From Candidatus Bealeia paramacronuclearis (GTDB lineage: Bacteria; Pseudomonadota; Alphaproteobacteria; UBA9655): 64,000 nt of DNA. Under the pieces are notes generated by a model. That model did no database searches, was not told where the DNA came from, and saw only the letters and a list, made by a program, of their open reading frames with translations. The translations under genes were made by a program, and so were the position numbers. This document shows, in pieces, positions 9,432-18,818 of this stretch. The stretch covers positions 602,635-666,634 of the forward strand of contig NZ_JAVHWZ010000002.1 in assembly GCF_035607555.1 (NCBI RefSeq), in the 5' to 3' direction. Every line of letters starts with the position of its first letter. Within the stretch, counting starts at the first letter, position 1.

Positions 9432-11360
9432 ATGAATAAAAATGTCGCTTTATGGATCATTATTGGCTTGTTCTTGATTGCAATATTCAATCTTTTTCAG
9501 ACGCCCGCAACGTCGACACAGCATGTGACGTTGGATTATAGTGACTTTTTAAATGATGCTAAAACGGGGCAACTCAGCGAAGTCACTCTTGGAAAAGATC
9601 GCGCCATTGGAAAATTATCGGATGGATCAATCTTTACAAGTTATATCCCCTCACAGGATACGACACTTGCAGAACGCCTCAATCAAATGGGCGTGAAGGT
9701 CAAAGGACCTGTTCCAGAAGAAGAAATGCCTGCTTTTTTCCAAGCTTTAATTGGATGGCTTCCCATGATTCTGCTTGTGGGTGTTTGGGTTTTCTTCATG
9801 CGTCAAATGCAATCCGGCGGCAACAAAGCCATGGGTTTTGGAAAATCAAAAGCCAAACTCATGAATGAAAATTCCACCAAAGTCACATTTCAAGATGTGG
9901 CCGGTGTAGACGAAGCCAAAGAAGAACTTGAGGAAGTTGTTGAGTTTTTAAGAGATCCTCAAAAGTTCCAAAGATTGGGCGGAAAAATTCCCAGGGGCGT
10001 TTTGCTTGTAGGGCCTCCGGGTACCGGAAAAACACTTTTGGCACGCGCTATTGCGGGTGAGGCCAATGTTCCTTTTTTCACCATCTCAGGATCTGATTTC
10101 GTCGAGATGTTTGTGGGGGTGGGCGCAAGTCGTGTGCGTGATTTATTCGAGCAAGGCAAAAAAAATGCACCGTGCATTATTTTCATCGATGAAATCGATG
10201 CTGTGGGGCGCCATCGCGGGGCAGGTCTTGGCGGCGGAAATGATGAGCGCGAGCAAACATTAAACCAACTTTTGGTGGAAATGGATGGATTTGAAGCCAA
10301 TGATGGTGTCATTTTAATTGCAGCCACCAACCGGCCCGATGTCTTAGATCCAGCCTTGCTGCGTCCCGGTCGTTTTGATCGGCAAGTAGTTGTCCCCAAC
10401 CCTGATGTTGCGGGACGTGAAAAAATCTTGCGCGTGCATATGCGCAACGTGCCTTTGGCGCCCGATGTGGAGCCTCAAATTATTGCCCGTGGAACCCCTG
10501 GTTTTTCCGGTGCGGATTTGGCGAACCTTGTGAATGAAGCCGCCCTCTTGGCCGCCCGCCGCAATAAACGCGTGGTCTCTATGTCTGAGTTTGAAGAAGC
10601 CAAAGATAAGGTCATGATGGGGGCTGAACGCCGCACATTAGCAATGAGCGATGAGGAGAAAAAACTCACCGCCTATCATGAGTCTGGACATGCGGTTGTG
10701 GCATTTCACTCAGTTGATTCTGATCCCATCCACAAAGCCACAATCATCCCCCGAGGTCGTGCCTTGGGTATGGTCATGAGACTTCCTGAAGGGGATCGCG
10801 TTTCCATGTCACGCTCTCGAATTTTTGCAGATTTGGCTGTGGCCATGGGCGGACGAATCGCTGAAGAGCTCATTTTTGGATATAATAAAGTCACAACAGG
10901 CGCATCTTCCGATATCAAAATGGCAACGGGCATGGCACGACGAATGGTCACTGAATGGGGCATGAGCGATAAATTGGGCCCTGTCCAATATGGTGAAAAC
11001 AACCAGGAAGTTTTCTTGGGCCACTCGGTGACACAAAACAAAAGCATTTCTGAATCTACCTCTCAAATTATTGATCAAGAGGTCAAGCGCATTGTTGAGG
11101 ACTCTTACGCAACTGCGAAAAAGATCTTAACTGATCATCGCGATCATCTGGAACTTTTGGCGGAAACGTTACTTGAATTTGAAACGCTCACAGGTGACGA
11201 AATCCAAGAGCTTTTGACAACTGGTAAATTCAATCGCACAACCGTTGTGGAGCCTTCTAAAAAATCGGTGACATCTTCTTCAATTCCCACCTCTGAAAAA
11301 GAAGCGCCGAAGAAGAAAACAACGCGATCCAAACCAAAGCCCTCTCCCCAAACCAATTGA
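9432..11360 (+). CDS. ftsH: ATP-dependent zinc metalloprotease FtsH
   Basis: FtsH is the membrane-anchored AAA+ protease that degrades damaged membrane proteins and short-lived regulators. The 642-residue product has two N-terminal membrane helices (about residues 7-25 and 105-125) flanking a small periplasmic domain, Walker A GPPGTGKT, Walker [12 protein letters not shown], the second region of homology [20 protein letters not shown], and the zinc site HESGH. The C-terminus ends in a Lys/Ser/Pro-rich tail. It is followed after 18 bp by glmM; folP, which often lies between the two, is absent. Confidence 0.97.
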   Translation: MNKNVALWIIIGLFLIAIFNLFQTPATSTQHVTLDYSDFLNDAKTGQLSEVTLGKDRAIGKLSDGSIFTSYIPSQDTTLAERLNQMGVKVKGPVPEEEMPAFFQALIGWLPMILLVGVWVFFMRQMQSGGNKAMGFGKSKAKLMNENSTKVTFQDVAGVDEAKEELEEVVEFLRDPQKFQRLGGKIPRGVLLVGPPGTGKTLLARAIAGEANVPFFTISGSDFVEMFVGVGASRVRDLFEQGKKNAPCIIFIDEIDAVGRHRGAGLGGGNDEREQTLNQLLVEMDGFEANDGVILIAATNRPDVLDPALLRPGRFDRQVVVPNPDVAGREKILRVHMRNVPLAPDVEPQIIARGTPGFSGADLANLVNEAALLAARRNKRVVSMSEFEEAKDKVMMGAERRTLAMSDEEKKLTAYHESGHAVVAFHSVDSDPIHKATIIPRGRALGMVMRLPEGDRVSMSRSRIFADLAVAMGGRIAEELIFGYNKVTTGASSDIKMATGMARRMVTEWGMSDKLGPVQYGENNQEVFLGHSVTQNKSISESTSQIIDQEVKRIVEDSYATAKKILTDHRDHLELLAETLLEFETLTGDEIQELLTTGKFNRTTVVEPSKKSVTSSSIPTSEKEAPKKKTTRSKPKPSPQTN

Positions 11361-11378
11361 TGTTAAGAGTAGAAAATT

Positions 11379-12716
11379 ATGACGCGTAAATATTTTGGAA
11401 CTGATGGTATTCGAGGTCGTGCAAATGCTGAGCCTTTCACGCCTGAGACACTCACAAGAATTGCGCAAGCCATTGGTCTTCAGTTTTTAAAAGACAATGG
11501 TCACCACCGTGTTGTCATTGGCAAAGATACGCGCGTTTCCGGATATATGATAGAATCTGCATTAACCGCAGGATTTACCTCGATTGGCATCGAAGTCCTT
11601 TCCGTAGGGGTTTTGCCAACGCCTGCCATTGCGATGCTAACACGTACTTTGCGGGCAGATTTAGGTGTTATGATTTCAGCCTCTCACAACCCTTATTATG
11701 ACAATGGAATTAAGCTTTTCACCGCCGAAGGCATAAAACTCTCTGACGACGTTGAAATGGAAATTGAGGAACGTATCTCAACGCATATGCCTTTGGCAGC
11801 TCCTTCAAAATTGGGGTACGTTCAACGTATTCCGGATGCTGGTGGTCGCTATATTGAATTTGTGAAAAATAGTATTGCCCGAAATATTCGTCTTGAGGGA
11901 TTTCATATTGTGCTCGATTGTGCACAAGGGGCAGCGTATAAAGTGGCCCCCACAGTCCTCCATGAGTTGGGAGCTCATGTAATTCGAATGGGGTGCGAGC
12001 CAGATGGCATCAATATTAATGAAGGCTGCGGCGCCACGCACACAGCCAAACTCTCTCAAAAGGTGATGGAAACAGGTGCGGATCTTGGGATTGCCTTTGA
12101 TGGGGACGCGGATCGCGTGGCTTTTTGTGACGAGCATGGCCACGAGATTAATGGCGATCAAATCATGGCATTGATTGGAAAGCGTTGGCATCAAGAAGGT
12201 CGTCTTAAAAGCAATTCTGTTGTGGCCACTGTCATGTCGAATTTAGGCCTTGAAAAATATCTCGAAGGAGAAGGTTTAAAGCTTGTACGCACACCTGTGG
12301 GTGACCGTTATGTTGCCGAAAAAATGCGCAAAGAAGGCTATAATGTGGGTGGCGAGCAATCGGGTCATATTATTCTCAGTGATTATTCTTCGGCAGGTGA
12401 TGGACTTCTAACAGCTCTTCAAATTCTTTCTGTTTTTGCAACTGAACAAAAGCCCGCAAGCCAGCTTTTCCGTGTTTTTGAACCTTACCCTCAAGTGCTT
12501 AAAAATGTAAAATTGGATACGGCCATCATCACACGTCCAGAAGCGGAATCTTTAATCCAGAATTTACAAAAGAAATTAGGAAATGACGGACGTGTTCTTG
12601 TACGACCTTCAGGAACGGAACCTCTTGTGCGTATTATGATTGAAGGGCCTGATCAGGTGACGATTACGGAAGATGCTGAAATTTTGGCCTCCGCTTTTCT
12701 CAAGATGGCGTCATAA
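11379..12716 (+). CDS. glmM: Phosphoglucosamine mutase
   Basis: GlmM interconverts glucosamine-6-phosphate and glucosamine-1-phosphate, feeding UDP-GlcNAc synthesis for peptidoglycan and LPS. The 445-residue product contains the active phosphoserine loop ISASHNPYYDNGIK (about residue 100), the magnesium loop DGDADR (about residue 245) and the phosphate-binding RPSGTEPLVR near the C-terminus. The N-terminal RKYFGTDGIRG is the family signature. It is probably cotranscribed with ftsH. Confidence 0.96.
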   Translation: MTRKYFGTDGIRGRANAEPFTPETLTRIAQAIGLQFLKDNGHHRVVIGKDTRVSGYMIESALTAGFTSIGIEVLSVGVLPTPAIAMLTRTLRADLGVMISASHNPYYDNGIKLFTAEGIKLSDDVEMEIEERISTHMPLAAPSKLGYVQRIPDAGGRYIEFVKNSIARNIRLEGFHIVLDCAQGAAYKVAPTVLHELGAHVIRMGCEPDGININEGCGATHTAKLSQKVMETGADLGIAFDGDADRVAFCDEHGHEINGDQIMALIGKRWHQEGRLKSNSVVATVMSNLGLEKYLEGEGLKLVRTPVGDRYVAEKMRKEGYNVGGEQSGHIILSDYSSAGDGLLTALQILSVFATEQKPASQLFRVFEPYPQVLKNVKLDTAIITRPEAESLIQNLQKKLGNDGRVLVRPSGTEPLVRIMIEGPDQVTITEDAEILASAFLKMAS

Positions 12717-12729
12717 AAAACGCCTTTTT
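12707..12729 (+). terminator. Possible short terminator after glmM
   Basis: GGCGT, overlapping the end of glmM, pairs with ACGCC across a short A-rich loop and is followed by five T residues. The 5-bp stem is weak, so this is only a plausible intrinsic terminator ahead of the flagellar operon. Confidence 0.4.
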
Positions 12730-12809
12730 GAAAAAATTAATGCATTCTTAATATTTTTCTGCGTTAAATCATGATAAAATAAAAGAAAAAGAATAGGGAG
12801 GCAGGAGTT

Positions 12810-13196
12810 ATGCCAGATGGACCTAACATTTTCTCAATGCTTTACCAAAAAATGAACTGGGTGAACCACCAATTCACAACGGTTTCTGAAAATATTGAAA
12901 ACGCAAATGTCCCGGGTTGGGACCAAAGAGTTCTTCAACCCTTATCCTTTCAAAAGACGATGGACGCCCATTCTTCAAATCCAATGATCACTCATGAAAA
13001 TCATCTTCAAGGGCACAAAGAGTCTCAAAGCTATAAAATTGCAAAAGATAAAATGAGGAGCTCCACTCTTTCGGGAAATTCCGTGGTGATTGAGGAAGAA
13101 CTTCAAAAACTCAATGAGGCATCCATTAAACATGCAGAAATGACTAAGCTTTATAAAAAGTTAACAGAAATTTTGAAACTTCCCTTGAGGCCTTAG
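12810..13196 (+). CDS. flgB: Flagellar basal-body rod protein FlgB
   Basis: FlgB is a proximal rod component linking the MS ring to the distal rod. The 128-residue product has the N-terminal rod-protein signature (QFTTVSENIENANVPGW, the local form of the SxNxANxxTPGY pattern) and a C-terminal helical segment. The ribosome site GGGAGGCAGGAG precedes the ATG. It is the first gene of a compact flgB-flgC-fliE set. A short A/T-rich upstream gap of about 90 bp is likely the promoter region. Confidence 0.88.
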   Translation: MPDGPNIFSMLYQKMNWVNHQFTTVSENIENANVPGWDQRVLQPLSFQKTMDAHSSNPMITHENHLQGHKESQSYKIAKDKMRSSTLSGNSVVIEEELQKLNEASIKHAEMTKLYKKLTEILKLPLRP

Positions 13197-13206
13197 GAGA
13201 AAACGA

Positions 13207-13638
13207 ATGTCCAACCCCGTTTCTGGCCCTTTAAATCGTGCACTTCATGGCCTGTCTTATGGCATGTCCAATGATCAAAGGCGTATGGAAATTGCTACAG
13301 AAAATTTTATTAATGCGAATACAACCGCGTCTCAACCGGGAGGCGATCCTTATCGCAGAAAAATCACAAGTTATACAGCCCAGTTTGATCCCAATGCGGG
13401 AAAAAAAGTTTATCATCTTAAGGAACAACGCGACTCCTCTGAATTTTTAACGGAATACGATCCAACCCACCCGGCCGCAGACACCAACGGCATGGTAAAA
13501 AAACCTAATATTAATCCCATGATGGAATCCGTGGATTTTCAAAAAGCAGGTGTGGATCACCAAGCCAAGGTGGAAGCTTATAAAACTATTTCACGGACGC
13601 TTCACAATACTATCGGACTTATGGATCCGAATCGTTAA
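13207..13638 (+). CDS. flgC: Flagellar basal-body rod protein FlgC
   Basis: The 143-residue product is a second proximal rod protein. It has the family's N-terminal helix with NFINANTTASQPGGDPYRRK and a typical C-terminal region (PMMESVDFQKAGVDHQAKVEAYKTI). It lies 10 bp after flgB and 14 bp before fliE, so the three are almost certainly one transcript. The length matches the family. Confidence 0.9.
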   Translation: MSNPVSGPLNRALHGLSYGMSNDQRRMEIATENFINANTTASQPGGDPYRRKITSYTAQFDPNAGKKVYHLKEQRDSSEFLTEYDPTHPAADTNGMVKKPNINPMMESVDFQKAGVDHQAKVEAYKTISRTLHNTIGLMDPNR

Positions 13639-13652
13639 TCAGGAGATAACTT

Positions 13653-14012
13653 ATGACAAATCCACTCATTAATGCCTATAAAGTGGCGCAAAATTTAGGG
13701 GTTGGAACGCAAGGCATGGATGCCCGTGAAGGGGCTCCCGTTCCGCAAAGCTTTCAAAATATCTTTGATGGACTTTCTCATGAATCCTCTCAAAACAATT
13801 CCGTTTCAAGCGTTTCTCAAAATATGTTTACATCAACTCGTGATCTTATGCGCGATGCCGAAAATAAAGCTAAATTAAGCGCAGAAGAAAAAATTGATCC
13901 TTTAGAAGTCTCTCATGCCATGAACAATGCAAGCATAGCAGCTGAGCAGCTTACAACAACAATCTCTAAGACAATTGAAGCTTATAAATCCGTTGCCAAT
14001 ATGCAGTTCTGA
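13653..14012 (+). CDS. fliE: Flagellar hook-basal body complex protein FliE
   Basis: FliE is the adaptor between the MS ring and the rod. The 119-residue product shows the family C-terminus: an amphipathic helix ending TIEAYKSVANMQF, preceded by DPLEVSHAMNNA. The N-terminal 50 residues are polar and variable. The ribosome site AGGAGA precedes the ATG. It closes the flgB-flgC-fliE set and abuts the convergent gene at 14013. No other flagellar structural gene is in the window. Confidence 0.87.
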   Translation: MTNPLINAYKVAQNLGVGTQGMDAREGAPVPQSFQNIFDGLSHESSQNNSVSSVSQNMFTSTRDLMRDAENKAKLSAEEKIDPLEVSHAMNNASIAAEQLTTTISKTIEAYKSVANMQF

Positions 14013-14474
14013 TTACTGAATTTCTTCTTTTGAAGAAATATCATCTTCTGAGAATTTTTTGCGAGCTAATTCAAGTTTCAATTTAAAGTCTTGTCCATAG
14101 ACTAGCGCGTCAAAATATGGAAATTTTTCTATACTTTTAAGCTTCATATCAATGAGTTCAATTAAAAAGATATGATCTGATTTTTGAACACCTTCAGAAT
14201 TTTTAATCACTTCTGCTAAGTTTGAAGAAAGAAAAGGTCGATAAAAATTCATAACCCCTTCCTTATTGGCAGAAGTTAGCTCAGCTTTAATCGCACGAAT
14301 AAACCCAAGAGGACTTTGCGTCCAATCAATATTTTTCAATTGGATCATTTCTTTTGAAGGCACCACCTTCTGTTTTTTTGAGGATGTGCTGTAAATTTTT
14401 TGATTTTCTTTATTTTTTCCACAAAAAGCAGGGAAAGAAAACAAGCTTAAAACCAGAACTAGATTTAATAACAT
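14013..14474 (-). CDS. Small exported protein of unknown function
   Basis: A 153-residue protein with a clear signal peptide (MLLNLVLVLSLFSFPAFC, cleavage around residue 18) followed by a Lys/Ser-rich linker and a helical domain. No recognised motif. The Cys after PAF is not in a proper lipobox context, though lipidation cannot be excluded. It is convergent with fliE and lies downstream of the tipF-like gene on the same strand, separated by about 90 bp. Its position between flagellar genes could mean a role in motility, but nothing in the sequence shows that. Confidence 0.6.
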   Translation of the reverse strand: MLLNLVLVLSLFSFPAFCGKNKENQKIYSTSSKKQKVVPSKEMIQLKNIDWTQSPLGFIRAIKAELTSANKEGVMNFYRPFLSSNLAEVIKNSEGVQKSDHIFLIELIDMKLKSIEKFPYFDALVYGQDFKLKLELARKKFSEDDISSKEEIQ

Positions 14475-14565
14475 TTTAACATCGATAAATAATGATCATA
14501 AGAAAGTAAAATTCAAATAACATTAATTTTTGATTTTATCAATCAATTATTTTTTCTGCCCCCAC

Positions 14566-15696
14566 TCACTGATAGAGAGTGGGAAGACCGAACAAAAATC
14601 CCTGACCATAATCCACATGAATATCAAGGATCTTTTTGAGCTCATCTTCTTTTTCAATTTTTGTAGCAATAAGATCTATATTAAACTTATCAAGGTTTTT
14701 CTTAAGTGTTTTTAAAAATTCAGGACCTTGCGATTCCATTGTTTCAATCAAAAGCTTTTGATTCACTTTCACATAAGAAAACCCTTGCTCTTGAAGCTCT
14801 TTAATATTCAAATCAAGCGTATTAGGCTGATCAAGAGAAAAGCGAGCCCCACGCTGCACCAACTTTCCATGAAGCTTATTCTCAGTACTTCTCAAAAGAG
14901 AATAAGCTTCATTTGTCAATTCAAAATAAAGTCCCTTTAAAATCGTTCTTTCTGCATCAATAAATTCAATCAAGCTTTCCATGAAAAATCGATCTGAAAT
15001 GGAACGTTCAGAAATATTGACGAAGAAACCCATAGAAAATTGTTTCTTTTGAACTTTACGAATAATCTGAATAGAACGAAAGAGAATGGCGTTATCGATT
15101 GTGGGCATAAGTCCCGCTTTTTCAGCAATATCAATGTAATGTTCAGGAGAGAGATTTACCCCACCATCTAGGGCTTTAATCCGAGAGTAACACTCAAAAA
15201 ATCGAGGTTTTCTTTGGGGCAAGCTTACAACAGGCTGCAATAAAAGCTCCACTTGATCTGATTTTAAAGCTTTCCTGAGACGTGCCAAAACCTCATCGGG
15301 ATTAGATAAAAATTCAACTTTTACTTCAGGTTGAGACTTCAGACTCAAACTTCCATATTTTTGGGGCTGCAATGTTGATTGAGGAGGAGATGATTTTGGG
15401 GCCACCTCAATAATAGGCTCACTCAATTTCTCAAAAATTTGGCTTAAAATATCAAGTTCAGCTTGAGATTGAGAAAGTGTATGTTTGTCAACCGTGGTCA
15501 AAAGATGCTCGAGAATTGCGCGTTCTCCGTGAAAGGCTTTTAAAACATCTTGATGTCCTTTTTGCAAATGATCGAGTTTAAGAAGAATACTCTTCGAGTG
15601 TGTTTTTTGTTGGCGCATCAAAAGAATGAAAGCAAGAGCTATCGCCCCCATGATAAGGCCAAAAAACACGAAGTATACATCCGGCAAAAAAGTCAT
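14566..15696 (-). CDS. TipF-like membrane protein with a degenerate EAL domain
   Basis: The 376-residue product has one N-terminal membrane helix (about residues 5-26), a coiled-coil-like segment (about 27-95), a Pro/Ser linker and a C-terminal EAL domain (about 130-376). The EAL motif itself reads ECY, and the DD(F)G loop is replaced by LDQPNTLD. Other EAL positions remain (NISERS, FELTNEA, YVKVNQK, YGQGFLFG). This suggests c-di-GMP binding without hydrolysis. The same architecture is known for Caulobacter TipF, a c-di-GMP-binding factor for polar flagellum assembly. Location beside flgB-flgC-fliE supports that comparison. TipF orthology is inference. Confidence 0.7.
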   Translation of the reverse strand: MTFLPDVYFVFFGLIMGAIALAFILLMRQQKTHSKSILLKLDHLQKGHQDVLKAFHGERAILEHLLTTVDKHTLSQSQAELDILSQIFEKLSEPIIEVAPKSSPPQSTLQPQKYGSLSLKSQPEVKVEFLSNPDEVLARLRKALKSDQVELLLQPVVSLPQRKPRFFECYSRIKALDGGVNLSPEHYIDIAEKAGLMPTIDNAILFRSIQIIRKVQKKQFSMGFFVNISERSISDRFFMESLIEFIDAERTILKGLYFELTNEAYSLLRSTENKLHGKLVQRGARFSLDQPNTLDLNIKELQEQGFSYVKVNQKLLIETMESQGPEFLKTLKKNLDKFNIDLIATKIEKEDELKKILDIHVDYGQGFLFGLPTLYQ

Positions 15697-15803
15697 GTCC
15701 CTGAATGGTCCTTTTTTCTTTTCAGTCTACATGTTTTATTTGTCTTGTCCAACCCCCTCATCTTGAGTTATGAAGGACCCTTGTTCATTGAAGGTAATTT
15801 AAA

Positions 15804-16319
15804 ATGTCAGATCAAAGAGTCTCTTCAGAAAAACCAAAGGCCTCCAAACGTAGCCTTTCTCGCCTTGCTGCAATTCAAGCAATGTTTCAAATTGAACAAT
15901 CGGGAGATGCTCCCTCAGCCGTGATTCGGGAATTTCTCGAGCATCGATTGGGACAAGAAATTGATGGTGATCATTACCTTCGGGCGGATACAACATTGTT
16001 CGCCAATCTCGTGCGCGGATGTTCTCAGGAGATTACAAAAATTGATGAACTCATTGCAGGATCCTTGGCCAAGGATTGGACACTAGAGCGAATTGAATCC
16101 GTGATTCGTGCGATTTTAAGACTTGGCACTTATGAGCTCAAAGACCATCTAGAAACCCCCACCCTTGTGATTATCAATGAGTATTTAGAACTCACCCGTG
16201 CATTTTACGACCATGATGAGGAAGTTTCTTTTGTGAATGGAGTTTTAGACAAGATTGCAAAGATACTTCGCCAAGGGATGGACTTACGTGAAGGGACGTC
16301 TCCTCACAAAGAAGACTGA
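15804..16319 (+). CDS. nusB: Transcription antitermination protein NusB
   Basis: NusB joins NusE (ribosomal protein S10) on boxA RNA to promote rRNA antitermination. The 171-residue product is the all-helical family fold with SLSRLAAIQAMFQIEQSG near the N-terminus and VIINEYLELTRAF plus SFVNGVLDKIA in the C-terminal helices. It has an extended polar N-terminus and a charged C-terminal tail, both common in alphaproteobacteria. It is divergent from the tipF-like gene and is followed by tRNA-Thr. Confidence 0.93.
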   Translation: MSDQRVSSEKPKASKRSLSRLAAIQAMFQIEQSGDAPSAVIREFLEHRLGQEIDGDHYLRADTTLFANLVRGCSQEITKIDELIAGSLAKDWTLERIESVIRAILRLGTYELKDHLETPTLVIINEYLELTRAFYDHDEEVSFVNGVLDKIAKILRQGMDLREGTSPHKED

Positions 16320-16393
16320 TTTTTCAAAATTTAACGAAAAAAAGCAAAAAAAAGTTGGACGAATCTCAGAGATGTTGTATAGATCTCTTCGTC

Positions 16394-16469
16394 GCCGGAT
16401 TAGCTCAGTTGGTAGAGCAACTGATTTGTAATCAGTAGGTCGCGAGTTCGAATCTTGCATCCGGCACCA
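16394..16469 (+). tRNA. tRNA-Thr (anticodon TGT)
   Basis: A full cloverleaf can be drawn: acceptor GCCGGAT paired with ATCCGGC, D-arm with AGCTCAGTTGGTAGAGC, anticodon arm ACTGA-TTTGTAA-TCAGT with anticodon TGT, and T-arm GCGAGTTCGAATCTTGC. Discriminator A and CCA are encoded. Confidence 0.95.
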
Positions 16470-16576
16470 TTTTTTAAAAATCCTCCCATCTTAAATCTCA
16501 AGCCAATTAGTCTACGATTGCACACAGATTCAAAAACCGTTAGAATTTTACCATCGGATAACGGGACCTTAAATTC

Positions 16577-17251
16577 ATGCTCAGTTTTTATTTTAATGCG
16601 TTTGTGAACCTTTTTATTATTATTGATCCCATTGTGGTGATTCCTGTTTTTTTAGCCCTCACACAAAGTGAAACACCTCAACAGCGAAATCAAACGGCTC
16701 TTAAAGCTTGTATTATTTCGGCCATTGTTTTGGTTTCTTTTGGTTTTTTGGGAAAGCAATTGCTGGACACCATGGGCATTACCGATGCTGCTTTCCGGAT
16801 TGCGGGAGGCCTTCTTCTCATGTTAGCCGCTATTGAAATGGTCGTCGCCAAACACACAGGTATGACTTCAACAACTTCTGAAGAAGACAAAGAAGCACGT
16901 TATAAAACGGACGTCTCTGTGTTTCCTTTGGCAATTCCCTTGATTGCAGGGCCTGGCGCCATGACGTTGCTTCTTCTTTTAATGCAAGAAGTTGAGCATA
17001 GTTTCATTCTTCAAACAGGTGTAATTGCAACCGCTTTGGTCGTAATTGTGATCACTTATGTGATCCTTTTGGCTGCAAAACAACTTGGGAAAGTTTTGGG
17101 GGTCACGGGAACCAATGTGATCTCCCGTGTTTTTGGAATTATTTTGGCGGCATTGGCCGCACAATTTATTCTAACTGGCGTTCGTGAGGGACTTAAACTT
17201 GACCAGCTTTTGTCGTTTGGGGCAGGTTTTGGACTACCATCCATTGGATAA
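16577..17251 (+). CDS. MarC-family integral membrane protein
   Basis: The 224-residue product is a UPF0056/MarC-type inner-membrane protein with about six hydrophobic helices. Family marks include IIDPIVVIPVFLALT near the N-terminus, FRIAGGLLLMLAAIEM, and the FPLAIPLIAGPGAMT segment. The biochemical role of the family is unsettled; the historical link to multiple antibiotic resistance is not well supported. Its 3' end overlaps the convergent lipoprotein gene by 59 bp. Confidence 0.9.
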   Translation: MLSFYFNAFVNLFIIIDPIVVIPVFLALTQSETPQQRNQTALKACIISAIVLVSFGFLGKQLLDTMGITDAAFRIAGGLLLMLAAIEMVVAKHTGMTSTTSEEDKEARYKTDVSVFPLAIPLIAGPGAMTLLLLLMQEVEHSFILQTGVIATALVVIVITYVILLAAKQLGKVLGVTGTNVISRVFGIILAALAAQFILTGVREGLKLDQLLSFGAGFGLPSIG

Positions 17252-17912
17252 TTTCTAAGACCATTTGATCAACAGCCTTTTGAAATCCATCACGAATAGA
17301 AATCTGATTATTTTGCCTAATCGGGACACTTTTTGTAAAGTGATGGGAGACCAAAACTTGCCGTTTTTTCAAACTCAAGACTTTTACAAAAAGATCAATT
17401 TGGGCTACAGGCAATCCCTTTTCATAATGAACAGAAAAATCCCGCAATTGGGATTGTAAAATCAAATTGGCCATAATACCAGAGCCTGGACCTCCGACGT
17501 TGGGAAAGAGGTTCGAGTTCTCAAAGCCTTGAATCAAAAGATTTTGCAACATTGACGGTGCTCTATCCGTCCAAAGAGCACCTTCAATATAAGTTCGCGT
17601 TCCCTGTTCAGGAGAGACCGCAATTTCAGCCGTGTTCAAACTTGCATCAGCAGATGGGGTTTTAATCAAAAGACCTGATTCAAAAACGTGATCCGTCTTC
17701 AATTCCGGGGAAGGAGCTGAAAGCGTATATTGCGTCTTTGGTTCAGAGGTTGGAAAAATACTGCATCCTGAAAGAAAAAACACACTTAGGAGGAGGGAAA
17801 TCCCCAGTCTCTCATACTGATAAGTTTTCTTGGCTTGCTCCGCCGTTCCAGTCAGCCTCTTTTTATGAGTTCCTGAGATAAATTCAGGGTGACGGTTCAT
17901 AATTTTTTTCAT
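17193..17912 (-). CDS. ABC-type transport auxiliary lipoprotein (PqiC/DUF330-like), last gene of mla operon
   Basis: The 239-residue product is an outer-membrane lipoprotein of the ABC_trans_aux family that accompanies MCE-type lipid transporters. The lipobox LSGC follows SLLLSVFF, but the signal peptide sits unusually far from the start (Cys near residue 50). The extra N-terminal part, HPEFISGTHKKRLTGTAEQ onward, is encoded by a palindromic repeat at 17811-17893 that also occurs at 31173-31253. The likely ancestral N-terminus was MKKIMNR joined to ERLGISLLL. The start lies 7 bp after mlaD, with a weak AAAGG site. Overlap with marC by 59 bp. Confidence 0.8.
   Translation of the reverse strand: MKKIMNRHPEFISGTHKKRLTGTAEQAKKTYQYERLGISLLLSVFFLSGCSIFPTSEPKTQYTLSAPSPELKTDHVFESGLLIKTPSADASLNTAEIAVSPEQGTRTYIEGALWTDRAPSMLQNLLIQGFENSNLFPNVGGPGSGIMANLILQSQLRDFSVHYEKGLPVAQIDLFVKVLSLKKRQVLVSHHFTKSVPIRQNNQISIRDGFQKAVDQMVLEIIQWMVVQNLPQTTKAGQV
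17811..17893. repeat. Palindromic repeat inside the coding start of the lipoprotein gene
   Basis: An element of about 83 bp whose left end (CTCATACTGATAAG) and right end (AAATTCAGGGTGAC) are imperfect inverted repeats. Its interior matches 31173-31253, sharing the order GGCT-GC-CC, GTTCC-GT-AGC and TCTTTTTATGA. It is read in frame within the lipoprotein gene. The behaviour recalls Rickettsia palindromic elements; a relationship to those is not shown. Confidence 0.7.
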
Positions 17913-17918
17913 GACATT

Positions 17919-18815
17919 TTACCTTTCAGGAACTACAAAGCCTTTTTGCGTGGAAGGGAGAATAAATCCAGAAGGATTTGCCTCAAAACGCTGAATGGCT
18001 GAGGATAAACTTTCAAACGTATCTTTTGCTTCTACAATGGTTTCTTCGAGTTCATAAAGACCTTGACCGGAAAAGGAAGAGATCCCTTCTCGGTTTTCAA
18101 TAAGAACATCTTTAATGTTTTTTCCGACATCATTAATGGTTTCAGCTGTGACCCGAATTTGAGCGAGAGCCTCTTGTGTATTGTGAGTAATTCCACCCCA
18201 CGAATCACGAAAATCTTTAACGGCGCCTTTCATCTCTGGGATTAGTGTTTTGAAAGATTGAGACGCTTCATTCAGATTGGCCAAAAGTTCAGAAAAGGCC
18301 TTTTGATTTTTTTCATCTACAATATTACTCAAACGATTAAGAAGCTTGTTCGCTCGATCCAAAGCCTCTGGTGCACTGGCAATGAGCTCTTGAAAATTGG
18401 AGGGTTTAAAAGGAATAATAGGGTATTTTTGGCCATGTTTCGTTTTCAAAAGTGCGCTTTCTTTTTTACCCCCTGAAATTTGAACCACAACATAACCTGT
18501 AAGCCCCTGCATTTCTAACATGGCCGAGGAATCTTCTTTGATGGGAATATTGCTTTTAATCCCCACTGTCACACGGACTTGTTCCACGTCTTCAGGATCA
18601 ATCACAATTTTTTTTACCGTTCCAATGGGAACACCATTGTAATTGACGTTACTACCCTCAAGAAGACCTGTGACGGCACCGCGAAAATAAATATAATAAT
18701 AAGACATTTTGCGATCAAGGTCCGATCCTGCAATCCACAGTGTAAAGAGAAGAATGCCAGCAAAAGCCAACATCACAAAGCTGCCGACAATAAAATAACT
18801 TGCTTTCTTTTCCAT
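17919..18815 (-). CDS. mlaD: MCE-domain substrate-binding protein of Mla-type lipid transporter
   Basis: MlaD-like proteins are anchored in the inner membrane by one N-terminal helix (here about residues 7-28) and form a periplasmic MCE ring that binds phospholipid. The MCE domain is visible at about residues 38-115 (FRGAVTGLLEGSNVNYNGVPIG and LTGYVVVQISGG). A long helical C-terminal tail (about 150-298) with coiled-coil character follows, longer than in E. coli MlaD. The gene lies 3 bp after mlaF in the order mlaE-mlaF-mlaD-lipoprotein. Confidence 0.88.
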   Translation of the reverse strand: MEKKASYFIVGSFVMLAFAGILLFTLWIAGSDLDRKMSYYYIYFRGAVTGLLEGSNVNYNGVPIGTVKKIVIDPEDVEQVRVTVGIKSNIPIKEDSSAMLEMQGLTGYVVVQISGGKKESALLKTKHGQKYPIIPFKPSNFQELIASAPEALDRANKLLNRLSNIVDEKNQKAFSELLANLNEASQSFKTLIPEMKGAVKDFRDSWGGITHNTQEALAQIRVTAETINDVGKNIKDVLIENREGISSFSGQGLYELEETIVEAKDTFESLSSAIQRFEANPSGFILPSTQKGFVVPER

Positions 18816-18818
18816 TCT

